A stretch of 64,000 bases of DNA, taken from Clavaria fumosa. Its lineage: Eukaryota > Basidiomycota > Agaricomycetes > Agaricales > Clavariaceae. A program made the translations under genes and the position numbers. The stretch spans positions 62,001-126,000 of the forward strand of contig OX637800.1 of NCBI GenBank assembly GCA_951802425.1, written 5' to 3'. Under the pieces are notes generated by a model. That model did not search any database and was not told where the DNA came from. It saw only the letters and a list, made by a program, of their open reading frames with translations. Positions 45,653 through 54,741 of the stretch are shown one piece after another; within the stretch, counting starts at the first letter, position 1; each line of letters starts with the position of its first letter.

Positions 45653-45892
45653 CAGCTAACAACAATGATGGCACACCAGCGCCTCTAATACTATGTATGA
45701 TATGCCATGGCACAATCCCTTCATCTGGCACATTATGCCACATGAATACATTAGTCTTATTCACATTACCAGTATTACCCATGGTCACAAGCATCACCAT
45801 GTGACCCACCTCATGACATGACAACATCAACATTCATATATGCAGCTATCAGTCAGCTGCATATGTTCTTCTAATAACTACTTCACAGCTAC
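45653..45892. repeat. Spacer shared by both segments
   Basis: Homologous to 27193-27435. Homology breaks at 45892 after TTCACAGCTAC, where a TGTCATG end begins; the sister copies continue with TATATTTCAAATT. This marks the insertion point of Gyp-C copy C3. Confidence 0.85.
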
Positions 45893-46262
45893 TGTCATGC
45901 CTGTGCCAACCGGAGTATTCTCCGGCCTTCTCCGGCCTTCTCTGGCAGTCTCCGGACCCCCGATCACAACTCTGGGCTCTCGGACTTATGTCCAGAACGC
46001 CGGACTTTACTTGTGCGACGTAGCACAGGATCAGGAAGTGTGCCTGAAGGGCCACCAACTGATGTCCGCACTAGTTGCTGTTGCCTCGGGCAACCAGGAA
46101 CTGGTCCTGCCCTGGACCCGTCGCCTGGACAATTTGATGGACTCCCAGAAACATCTGTACAATCATAGTTAGTAGTTTAATGTTTGTCCCGATCAGATTC
46201 CGTCTCCGTCTCGTAGTCCCATTGTTAAGTTTATTTCCTGACTCCCGGACATTACTCCATAG
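45893..46262 (-). mobile_element. Gyp-C copy C3: 3' LTR, outer part
   Basis: The stretch starts TGTCATGCCTG at a site uninterrupted in the sister segment and runs up to the Gyp-A insertion. Together with 54435-54565, which ends CCATGTCACA, it forms an LTR of about 500 bp. Read on the minus strand this LTR would start TGTGACATGG, directly after the purine tract AGGAGGGGA, and end GGCATGACA. CpG-rich, with CTCCGG-type repeats at about 45910. The other LTR lies beyond the window, so this assignment is inferred. Confidence 0.6.
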
Positions 46263-47950
46263 TGTCATGGGAAGAATGACGAAGTCGATTATGTAACTAA
46301 GGCAAAACTACAACAAAGGCAACACGACTAGGACAACCGCGACACTAAAGACAGGAAGACCAAAGTACCAATGGCAATCAAAAGCGAGGAGATGCTCCTC
46401 GCTGTTGATGGCCATTGGGGATTGGTTTATGGGATCGAAGCACCTAAGTAATACAAAAACCAATCCGAAACCAGAAACTATGTATTACGTCAAACGGAAT
46501 CTTCGACGTTAGGGCCACTAGACCCAAAGCCTATCCTCATCCACCGATTGAGAAGGAGACTCCCCAACCTGGATATACTCGCCCTCGACGTCTGGTAGAG
46601 CCACCGTAGCCATCGCAGGGGCTGACGGAGGAGGCGAGGGCGGGGGAGTGGAGTTCCACCCGGAGTAGGAGGTAGGAGAGGCCCACCGAGTAGGGGGAAC
46701 GCTATCCCATTCTACAGGAAAGAAATCAGCAAAGCAAATGAGAAATGGAAGAAAAGACGGTACTATGGGGGTCCTCGAGTAGGTCACAGATAAGGTTGCC
46801 TGGGCGGACGACTCGAGGGCATCCCGACGCAAAATGGCCAGGATGGCCGCAAGCGTAGCATCGTCGAGCAACGGTAAGAATGAGGAGGTCGTCGGCTCCC
46901 CTCTGAATCGCCCAATGAAAGGTGGCACAAGAGAGTTCAAGGGGGGCGACTTGTTGGAAGACATGGGAGGAGGGAAGGAAGTTAAGCTTGTGGGGGCCCC
47001 AGCACATAGCAGAAGATGGGGAGAGAGAAGCGGTACAAGCCCTCCTTATATACTACGAAGGGCGGATAAAAGTCGAGAGATAAGCAAAGCGGTGGGAGGA
47101 AACCGTCACACAGGAACATATGACAGATGGAAGAGCATGTGGAGATAAGCTGCGCCATGTGGAGGACTGCGGAGCAGCACATGGGCCGATAAGCAAAAGG
47201 CGATGACGTTCAAGATAAGAGTGTAGGGCAGCATTCGGCAAGCTGCGGGCTGCGCGGCCCCACAAGGCATGGCTGCGTCGAAGAGCAGTAGCAGGCAGCT
47301 GCGGACTGAGCAGGCCTGCGGAGGGGTACGCCGCAGTAGATGGATAGCATCCTTGTGCTGCGGACCACAGACTGCGCCGCAAGGACCCGCAGCACCCCTG
47401 AGGTATATAAGGGGTGCAGTGACATGGGAAGCCCCTTAGCGTTGTTCACTTGTCCCTTATCACCTTATCGTATTTTGGTGAAATCACACTGGCTTTCCCT
47501 ACTGCCGACGAGAGATACCCCCTCTCCTCCTGGCCCGAAGTAGCGACTACGCCAAGCTCCGGATGGATCTACCCAACGCTGACTCAGCGACGAACACAAA
47601 TTACACAACTCACACACCACCTGACTGAGTTCAGTCATTCTATTTGCGTCGATATCCTTGGGCGCGATCACCCCGACCGACAAGCCCTCGAGCACGCATT
47701 CGCACGAGGAGTAGCCAATCTCAGGCAGCGAGTCCTCGAAGCCTCTGACTTCGAGTACAGAGCCAGAACCACCCTACTTCGCTCTTACTCAGGTCCTGGA
47801 AGACCCAGCGACAGAGTAATTTCCCAATTCGACCCGATCGACCAGACCGCGTTCGATCCCCTCATTCCGGCACTCGGGACTAACATAATCCCGGCACCCG
47901 ATCACCTGACGGAAAGCACCTCCGAGCCTTCGGCCCCGCTTCCCATAACA
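46263..47950 (+). repeat. Gyp-A 5' LTR
   Basis: 1688 bp, same length as the 3' LTR. Predicted U3 is 46263-47437, with the TATA box at 47404 and the transcript start near 47438. R plus U5 run from there to 47950. The first 167 or so codons of the open frame that becomes ORF0 lie in R/U5. Confidence 0.96.
47404..47410 (+). promoter_or_regulatory. Gyp-A TATA box
   Basis: TATATAA in GAGGTATATAAGGGG, 34 bases before AGCGTTGTTCA, the predicted 5' end of the RNA. The same box is in the 3' LTR (53888-53894) and, reversed, in the solo LTR near 8570. Confidence 0.8.
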
Positions 47951-48226
47951 CCTGAACAACGCTCTACGGAACGAGAGGAGACAACTGAGGAATCAGAAAG
48001 ACCAGACCGACCATTACCACCCTCGAGAGACGAGGCACACGGAATTGCAATAGAATTTGGAGACGGAATAACTCTCCCACACGTCCACTGCAACCCACGA
48101 GACTATTGCCGAAAGGCACGATTAACAGCCCTACGAGGAAGCCCGACAATTGGACGAGACCAATTAGGAAGAATTCAGAACATTAACTTCGACTATATCT
48201 ACGACGTGAATTACTCAGTGACATGA
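47549..48226 (+). CDS. Gyp-A ORF0: AUG-less ORF from LTR into internal region
   Basis: The frame is open from about 47423 to TGA 48224-48226, about 258 codons counted from TTG 47450 and 225 from ACG 47549, and contains no ATG. I mark ACG 47549 as the start because the diverged solo LTR has ATG there (8433, minus). The first 134 codons lie in the LTR. The frame then crosses the primer-binding site (47953-47963) and ends in a charged tail (STEREETTEESERPDRPLPP). Its stop overlaps the gag ATG as ATGA, an arrangement suited to termination-reinitiation. It has no transmembrane segment and no family I recognise. Codon-wise alignment with the solo copy shows many synonymous changes and no indel. Confidence 0.6.
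   Translation, partial: TPSSGWIYPTLTQRRTQITQLTHHLTEFSHSICVDILGRDHPDRQALEHAFARGVANLRQRVLEASDFEYRARTTLLRSYSGPGRPSDRVISQFDPIDQTAFDPLIPALGTNIIPAPDHLTESTSEPSAPLPITPEQRSTEREETTEESERPDRPLPPSRDEAHGIAIEFGDGITLPHVHCNPRDYCRKARLTALRGSPTIGRDQLGRIQNINFDYIYDVNYSVT
47953..47963 (+). promoter_or_regulatory. Gyp-A primer-binding site, self-priming type
   Basis: TGAACAACGCT, two bases after the LTR, is the exact reverse complement of AGCGTTGTTCA at 47438-47448, the predicted mRNA 5' end. No TGG-starting tRNA-type site is seen. In Tf1 an 11-nt match between the RNA 5' end and the primer-binding site provides the self-primer, and this arrangement is the same. Confidence 0.8.
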
Positions 48227-49305
48227 GTAAAGAGACATTGGCCAAGTTCGGAATAGGAACAAAGAAAGGACCGGCAACACCAGCCAGAATAGACCCGGCG
48301 GGGGCAGGACTGACCGCCGGCCCCTCAGAAATTGAAGGATCGACTACCCCCAGAGGGGAAGGATCACTGGTGGTACCATCATCCGTTGTAGGAGAACAGA
48401 GTATGGAAATCCCCAGGCCAGAAATGGAGTCCCCGGGAGAGGAGTGGAGGCCTGACCCGGACCCATTCAGAATCCGGACAACCCGAATCCCCACCTCCAC
48501 CCCGGCCCCAGACCCGGATTCGAGGGACGATGGGAGAGGACCGAGACCCCCGGCACCCAAACCCTTCGACGGCCAGAGGAAGAACTGGGGACCATTCACA
48601 ATCCAACTGCGGGTGTACTTCCAGAGCTACCCAGGGTACTTTGCTTCAGACCGAAACAAGACAATGTACCTGTTACGACTCTGCGAAGGGGAGAACGTCC
48701 AACCGTGGGCCTATGGAATCCTCCAGTCCCTCGAGCGAGCCATCCCAGACCCACTTTTGGATGACTTCGAGACCCTAGTCAGAGAAGCCAGGAGACTCTG
48801 GGGACCATTGGACACCAGGATCGAAGCGCAGCAGAGAATTGAGAAGCTCCGACAGACCACCACCGTAGCTGACTACTACGCAGCCTTTATGAAGGACGCA
48901 CCACTCACGGATTACAATGGAGCCGCACTGACGCATCAGTTCTACGCCGGACTAAAGGAAAGCATCAAGGATGCAATGGTCAATATAACACGACCAGAAA
49001 GCATGTCCGACCTGCTGCATGCGGCCTTGCGATTCGAAGAAAGAATCCTCACACGCATGAGGGAGAGGGGTGGTCTAGTACGAAGGCCAGCTGGGCGACA
49101 GATCCGAGCAGTACGAATGAATCCAGAAGAACGCATCAGACACTTTAAAGAAGGACGATGCTTCACATGCCACGAAACCGGCCATTTGGCCAAGAATTGC
49201 CCCAAGAAACAGACTGCGAACCAGACCTATGCCAAGAAAGTATCGGTTAGTGAAGAAGGAGATGAGGAGGGTAGTGCTCAGGAACAGGATTTTGCCCAAG
49301 ACTGA
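48223..49305 (+). CDS. gag: Gyp-A Gag
   Basis: 360 codons from ATG 48223, which overlaps the ORF0 stop. The N-terminal 120 residues are Pro/Gly/Glu-rich. A Retrotrans_gag-type domain follows (about 115-270; landmarks FTIQLRVYFQSYP, RLCEGENVQPWAYG, FETLVREARRLWG, YYAAFMKDAP). A CCHC zinc knuckle is at about 313-326 (CFTCHETGHLAKNC, CX2CX4HX4C), with an acidic C-terminus. Gag would assemble the virus-like particle and bind the RNA. The frame is intact. Pol lies in the -1 frame and is open from 49275, so the two overlap by about 30 bases. A frameshift for Gag-Pol synthesis is likely, but I see no classical slippery heptamer. Confidence 0.95.
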   Translation: MSKETLAKFGIGTKKGPATPARIDPAGAGLTAGPSEIEGSTTPRGEGSLVVPSSVVGEQSMEIPRPEMESPGEEWRPDPDPFRIRTTRIPTSTPAPDPDSRDDGRGPRPPAPKPFDGQRKNWGPFTIQLRVYFQSYPGYFASDRNKTMYLLRLCEGENVQPWAYGILQSLERAIPDPLLDDFETLVREARRLWGPLDTRIEAQQRIEKLRQTTTVADYYAAFMKDAPLTDYNGAALTHQFYAGLKESIKDAMVNITRPESMSDLLHAALRFEERILTRMRERGGLVRRPAGRQIRAVRMNPEERIRHFKEGRCFTCHETGHLAKNCPKKQTANQTYAKKVSVSEEGDEEGSAQEQDFAQD

Positions 49306-52300
49306 AGGAGGACGCCACGCTCCCTTCAGTCCTTTCGAAAGTGTCTCGATGTACTGTAGTTCGGTCCGACCCTTATGAAAACCAGATTTATGTCCCAATA
49401 ACAATCTGGAAAGGGGAAACCCGAACCAGTACACGAGCATTAGTAGACAGTGGCGCAGACGTGAACTTCTTGTCAAAGAAGCTAGCAAAGACAACAGGGC
49501 AGAAACTACTTGAGGAGCCGATTACACTAATCAACATCGACCTCACCACGAACAAAGGAGGAAAAGTCAGACACTCGACCAGAATAAAGGTCACGATCGC
49601 AGGGAGAGAAAGCTGGGAGACATTCCTAGTAGCGGACATAGGAGAAGACGACATAATACTAGGGATGGAATGGCTCCGGAAGCATAACCCAAGGATTGAC
49701 TGGCAAAGGCGAACAGTAACCATCCCCGAGGTCACGGACCCACTACGAATCGCAGCGGGGTCAACCTGGTCCCAACGAATCGCCGAAGAAAGGGAGAAGG
49801 CACGACCCAAGGAAACGGAAGTGCCGCTGGAATTTCGGGACTTCAGAAAGGTCTTCTCGGTTGAGGAGTCAGAACGAATGCCCACAAGAAAACCTTGGGA
49901 CCACGCCATCAACCTCCTACCAGGAACGGCATTGCCCAGATCCAGGCGCTACCCGTTGGGGCCAAAGGAGGAAACGGCACTGAACGAATACATTGATGAG
50001 AACCTTAAGAAGGGGTATATCCAGGAATCGAAATCCGAAGCAGCCACACCAGTGTTCTACATCAAGAAAAAGAACGGAGACCTACGACTGGTGGTCGACT
50101 ACCGGAAGTTGAACGAAGTTACGGTAAAAGACCGTTACCCAGTGCCACTGACGCAGGAACTACTGGATCGCCTCACCTTTGCGAGATGGTTCACTGCCCT
50201 GGATTTGCGATGGGGGTACAACAACATACGAATCAAGGAAGGAGACGAGTACAAAGCCGCATTCATCACGAAACGAGGGTTGTACGAGCCAAAGGTGATG
50301 GGGTTCGGACTGTGCAATGCACCAGCGACCTTCCAGAGGATGATGAATGCGCTACTGTGGGACCTCCTCAATTACGGAGTCGTGGTGTACCTGGACGACA
50401 TCCTCATCTTCACTCGAGATCGAGAGGAACACATCCAACTAGTATGAGAAGTACTGAGAAGACTAGAAGAGAACGATCTGTTCTGCAAGCCAGAGAAGTG
50501 CTCCTTCCTCCAGAAGGAAGTAGAGTACCTTGGATTCCGCATTGGAAATGGGCAAATCCAGATGGATGAAGGGAAGGTCCAAGCAATCTTAGATTGGCCA
50601 GAGCCAAGAACGGTCAAAGCTCTGCAAGCCTTCTTAGGATTTGCCAATTTCTACCGAAGATTCATAGATCGATACTCGGAAATAGTGACCCCAATGACCA
50701 AGCTGACAAGGAAGGGGCAACGATATGAATGGAAAGAAGAGCAGCGAGTAGCCATGCAGCAACTCAAAGAAGAGTTCAAAAGGACCCCAGTACTGGCGTT
50801 TCCGAACCTGGAAGAACCGTTTATCATTGAATGTGATGCCTCTGACTATGCCACTGGGGCCATCCTCTCTCAACGAGGAGTAGACGGGAAGATTAGACCA
50901 GTGGCCTTCTGGTCAGCAGCCATGAAACCCGCCGAGCGAAACTACCAGGTGTTTGACAAAGAACTCCTGGCAATCATACAAGCACTCAAAGCCTGGCGGC
51001 ACTACTTAGAGGGGGCAGAACACCAGGTCGTAATATACTCTGATCACCAGAACCTCCAGTATTTCAACCAGGCCCAGACGGTGACCAGGAGACAGGCACG
51101 CTGGGCCCAGTTCCTCACCCGGTTCGACATCAAGATACAGCACTGGCCAGGACGACTGGCCGGGAAGCCGGACAAACTCTCACGACGAGAGGATCACAAA
51201 CCGACAGAAATTGATAATCAACAGGTTAGGGTACTACGACTGGGGGCTGGACGAACGCAGATGGACGAGGAAAACCCATTTACAGACAGAATCAGAAGAA
51301 TAGAAGAAAGGGATGCAAAAAGTCAGAAAATCAGACAAGACATGGGAAAGGAATCTCGAGACTGGAAATTCGAGCAAGGAGTACTGTGGAACAGGGGGAG
51401 GCTCTATGTCCCAGAAGACAAAGGATTACGAAAGGAAATACTGCGACTGCATCATGATACGCTCGAGACGGGACACCCAGGGAATCACCGGATGCAGGAA
51501 CTAGTAATGCGAACCTACTGGTGGCCCAGGATGTTTCAAGACATCAAGGAGTACACACGGGAGTGCGATGTTTGCCAACGAAAAAAGATCAGACCACAGA
51601 AACCTACAGGGCAGCTACAACCACTCGGAATACCAGAAGGACCGTGGAGGGTAGTGTCCAACGACTTCATCATCGAACTACCAAAATCGCGAGGGAATAC
51701 CGCGATATGGGTAGTTGTCGACCTGTTCTCAAAGGAAGCCCACTTCATCCCGTTACCCAAGATCCCAACCGCAGAAGAGACGGTCGACCTTTACCTGAAC
51801 CACATCTGGAAGTTACATGGTGTCCCAGAGGCGATGGTTTCAGACAGAGGGACCCAGTTCACGTCTCATCTAATGCAAGGGATCTTCAAGAAGTTAAGGA
51901 CAGAAGGGGCCTACTCAACGGCGTACCACCCGCAAACTGATGGACAGACAGAGAGGGCTAATCAAGAACTGAAACAATACCTCCGACTGTTCTGTGAATA
52001 TCGACAAGAGGACTGGGCGGATTACGTCGCAATGGCCGAGTTCGTGCACAACAACTCGATGAACGCGTCCACCAAGATGTCACCATTCTTCGCCACACGA
52101 GGCTACCACCCACGCCTAACCTTCACCGAGAAGGATGTAGCAACCCCACACGCCGAAGAGATCGCTGACAACCTCAGTCAAGCGCAGCAAGAGCTTAAAG
52201 CAGCGCTGGCGATGAGCAAAGAGCAGATGAAGCGACATTACGATCGGGGACACAAACCAGCCCCAGAATACCACAAGGGAGACATGGTCATGCTGGATGC

Positions 52301-52736
52301 AAGGAACTTGGAAACGACAGCCCCCAGCAAAACTCTGGCAGACAAGTGGCTGGGACCATATGAGATAGAGGAAAAAATCAACGACGTGGCATACCGACTG
52401 AAGCTACCACCGACCATAAAAGTCCACCCGACGTTCCACGTAGCCCTACTCACGCGATACCAAGGGGATGACAAGAACGCACGACCCCCACCGGTGGAAG
52501 TGGAAGGTGAAGAAGAATATGGAGTGGAAAAGATCCTAGACGGACGGCTTTGGCGAAATCAAAGACAATACTTAGTGAAGTGGGAGGGGTACCCAGATTC
52601 AGACAATACCTGGGAGCCACCGGGAAACCTCACGCACGCCGAAGAAGCCATTGCATTCTTCCATGACCGCCATCCACAGTTCAAGTGGTTGTCTCGAAGA
52701 CGTACCCATCCTCGCAAGGCTCCGGTGGAATCTTGA
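49275..52736 (+). pseudogene. pol: Gyp-A Pol: PR-RT-RNase H-INT-chromodomain with one TGA
   Basis: One frame from about 49275 to TGA 52734-52736, broken only by TGA 50445-50447 (HIQLV*EVLRRL), which fits CGA to TGA. Domains: protease ALVDSGAD (about 49445) with DIILGMEWL (about 49650); RT with YLDD at 50388-50399; RNase H with IIECDASDYATG (about 50830) and YSDHQNLQYF (about 51040). In integrase, the zinc region is LETGHPGNHRM...CDVCQRKK (about 51465-51590), and the core has D in NDFIIEL (about 51660), VSDRGTQF (about 51840) and E in DGQTERANQ (about 51950). The C-terminal chromodomain runs about 52545-52690 (YLVKWEGYPDSDNTWEP). All catalytic residues are present. Readthrough or a corrected sister copy would be needed for activity. 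Confidence 0.95.
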
Positions 52737-52743
52737 GGGGGAA
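52735..52743 (+). promoter_or_regulatory. Gyp-A polypurine tract
   Basis: GAGGGGGAA, overlapping the pol stop codon and three bases before the 3' LTR, the expected position for the plus-strand primer. Confidence 0.8.
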
Positions 52744-52746
52744 TCC

Positions 52747-54434
52747 TGTCATGGGAAGAATGACGAAGTCGATTATGTAACTAAGGCAAAACTACAACAA
52801 AGGCAACACGACTAGGACAACCGCGACACTAAAGACAGGAAGACCAAAGTACCAATGGCAATCAAAAGCGAGGAGATGCTCCTCGCTGTTGATGGCCATT
52901 GGGGATTGGTTTATGGGATCGAAGCACCTAAGTAATACAAAAACCAATCCGAAACCAGAAACTATGTATTACGTCAAACGGAATCTTCGACGTTAGGGCC
53001 ACTAGACCCAAAGCCTATCCTCGTCCACCGATTGAGAAGGAGACTCCCCAACCTGGATATACTCGCCCTCGACGTCTGGTAGAGCCACCGTAGCCATCGC
53101 AGGGGCTGACGGAGGAGGCGAGGGCGGGGGAGTGGAGTTCCACCCGGAGTAGGAGGTAGGAGAGGCCCACCGAGTAGGGGGAACGCTATCCCATTCTACA
53201 GGAAAGAAATCAGCAAAGCAAATGAGAAATGGAAGAAAAGACGGTACTATGGGGGTCCTCGAGTAGGTCACAGATAAGGTTGCCCGGGCGGACGACTCGA
53301 GGGCATCCCGACGCAAAATGGCCAGGATGGCCACAAGCATAGCATCGTCGAGCAACGGTAAGAATGAGGAGGTCGTCGGCTCCCCTCTGAATCGCCCAAT
53401 GAAAGGCGGCACAAGAGAGTTCGAGGGGGGCGACTTGTTGGAAGACATGGGAGGAGGGAAGGAAGTTAAGCTTGTGGGGGCCCCAGCACATAGCAGAAGA
53501 TGGGGAGAGAGAAGCGGTACAAGCCCTCCTTATATACTACGAAGGGCGGATAAAAGTCGAGAGATAAGCAAAGCGGTGGGAGGAAACCGTCACACAGGAA
53601 CATATGACAGATGGAAGAGCATGTGGAGATAAGCTGCGCCATGTGGAGGACTGCGGAGCAGCACATGGGCCGATAAGCGAAAGGCGATGACGTTCAAGAT
53701 AAGAGTGTAGGGCAGCATTCGGCAAGCTGCGGGCTGCGCGGCCCCACAAGGCATGGCTGCGTCGAAGAGCAGTAGCAGGCAGCTGCGGACTGAGCAGGCC
53801 TGCGGAGGGGTACGCCGCAGTAGATGGATAGCATCCTTGTGCTGCGGACCACAGACTGCGCCGCAAGGACCCGCAGCACCCCTGAGGTATATAAGGGGTG
53901 CAGTGACATGGGAAGCCCCTTAGCGTTGTTCACTTGTCCCTTATCACCTTATCGTATTTTGGTGAAATCACACTGGCTTTCCCTACTGCCGACGAGAGAT
54001 ACCCCCTCTCCTCCTGGCCCGAAGTAGCGACTACGCCAAGCTCCGGACGGATCTACCCGACGCTGACTCAGCGACGAACGCAAATCACACAACTCACACA
54101 CCACCTGACTGAGTTCAGTCATTCTATTTGCGTCGATATCCTTGGGCGCGATCACCCCGACCGACAAGCCCTCGAGCACGCATTCGCACGAGGAGTAGCC
54201 AATCTCAGGCAGCGAGTCCTCGAAGCCTCTGACTTCGAGTACAGAGCCAGAACCACCCTACTTCGCTCTTACCTAGGTCCTGGAAGACCCAGCGACAGAG
54301 TAATTTCCCAATTCGACCCGATCGACCAGACCGCGTTCGATCCCCTCATTCCGGCACTCGGGACTAACATAATCCCGGCACCCGATCACCTGACGGAAAG
54401 CACCTCCGAGCCTTCGGCCCCGCTTCCCATAACA
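52747..54434 (+). repeat. Gyp-A 3' LTR
   Basis: 1688 bp, about 99 percent identical to the 5' LTR by my count. It retains CpGs lost in the 5' copy at several positions (for example CGGACGG against CGGATGG near 54048) and has lost others, so both copies have been hit. Confidence 0.96.
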
Positions 54435-54565
54435 ATAGCCTTACACCCTCCCCTCCAGAGAGGCCCCAACCAGAGGCAATGCGTGGGCGGCGCAGGACAA
54501 TGAGCAGAAGTAGAATAATGTTACAAAGGGCGCATCCCCTTGGGCAAGGTTACCGCCATGTCACA
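54435..54565 (-). mobile_element. Gyp-C copy C3: 3' LTR, inner part
   Basis: Continues the LTR begun at 45893. It aligns with the C1/C2 3' regions (CCTTACACCCTCCC, AGAGGCCCC, GGGCGCATCCCCTTGGGCA) and ends CCATGTCACA. The right-hand neighbour, read on the minus strand, is the purine-rich AGGAGGGGATCGCGACC. Confidence 0.6.
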
Positions 54566-54741
54566 GGTCGCGATCCCCTCCTGGGGCCTTCGCCTGGTGC
54601 TGACGGGTCCTACCCGGTGGTCTGCGTGACCTGCCCCCAGTTGGACAGCGTGTCACGAGCGGCACGCCCCGGTGGGGGGTGCCCCAAGTGCCGCTGTCTC
54701 GTCCTGCAGGGTAGGCATATGTTTTTAAAGAGCTCGGACGC

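Larger units (their letters stand above)
46263..54434 (+). mobile_element. Gyp-A: full-length chromodomain Ty3/gypsy element
   Basis: 8172 bp with two 1688-bp LTRs (46263-47950, 52747-54434) that begin TGTCATGGGAAG and end CCCATAACA. It is flanked by the 4-bp duplication ATAG (46259-46262 and 54435-54438). I count about 13 differences between the LTRs, roughly ten of them C/T or G/A at CpG sites. The order is LTR, ORF0, gag, protease-RT-RNase H-integrase-chromodomain, polypurine tract, LTR. The only obvious lesion is one TGA in pol (50445). It lies inside the 3' LTR of Gyp-C copy C3. Chromodomain and self-priming signals place it near the Tf1/sushi branch. Confidence 0.97.

Noticed and set aside
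46150..46262. Possibility that the ATAG target duplication of Gyp-A is coincidental
   Set aside because: The left flank is not similar to C1/C2 LTR sequence, which raised doubt. The exact 1688-bp LTR pair, the independent 4-bp TACT duplication of the solo LTR and the TGTCATG end at 45893 together support a real insertion in the C3 LTR.
49275..49305. Canonical -1 slippery heptamer in the Gyp-A gag/pol overlap
   Set aside because: The overlap contains GATTTTGCCCAAG but no X XXY YYZ heptamer in the gag frame. Frameshifting is inferred only from the frame relation.
48379..52474. Antisense frames across Gyp-A gag and pol
   Set aside because: They are shadows of the high-GC sense frames. The sense strand carries all domain motifs.
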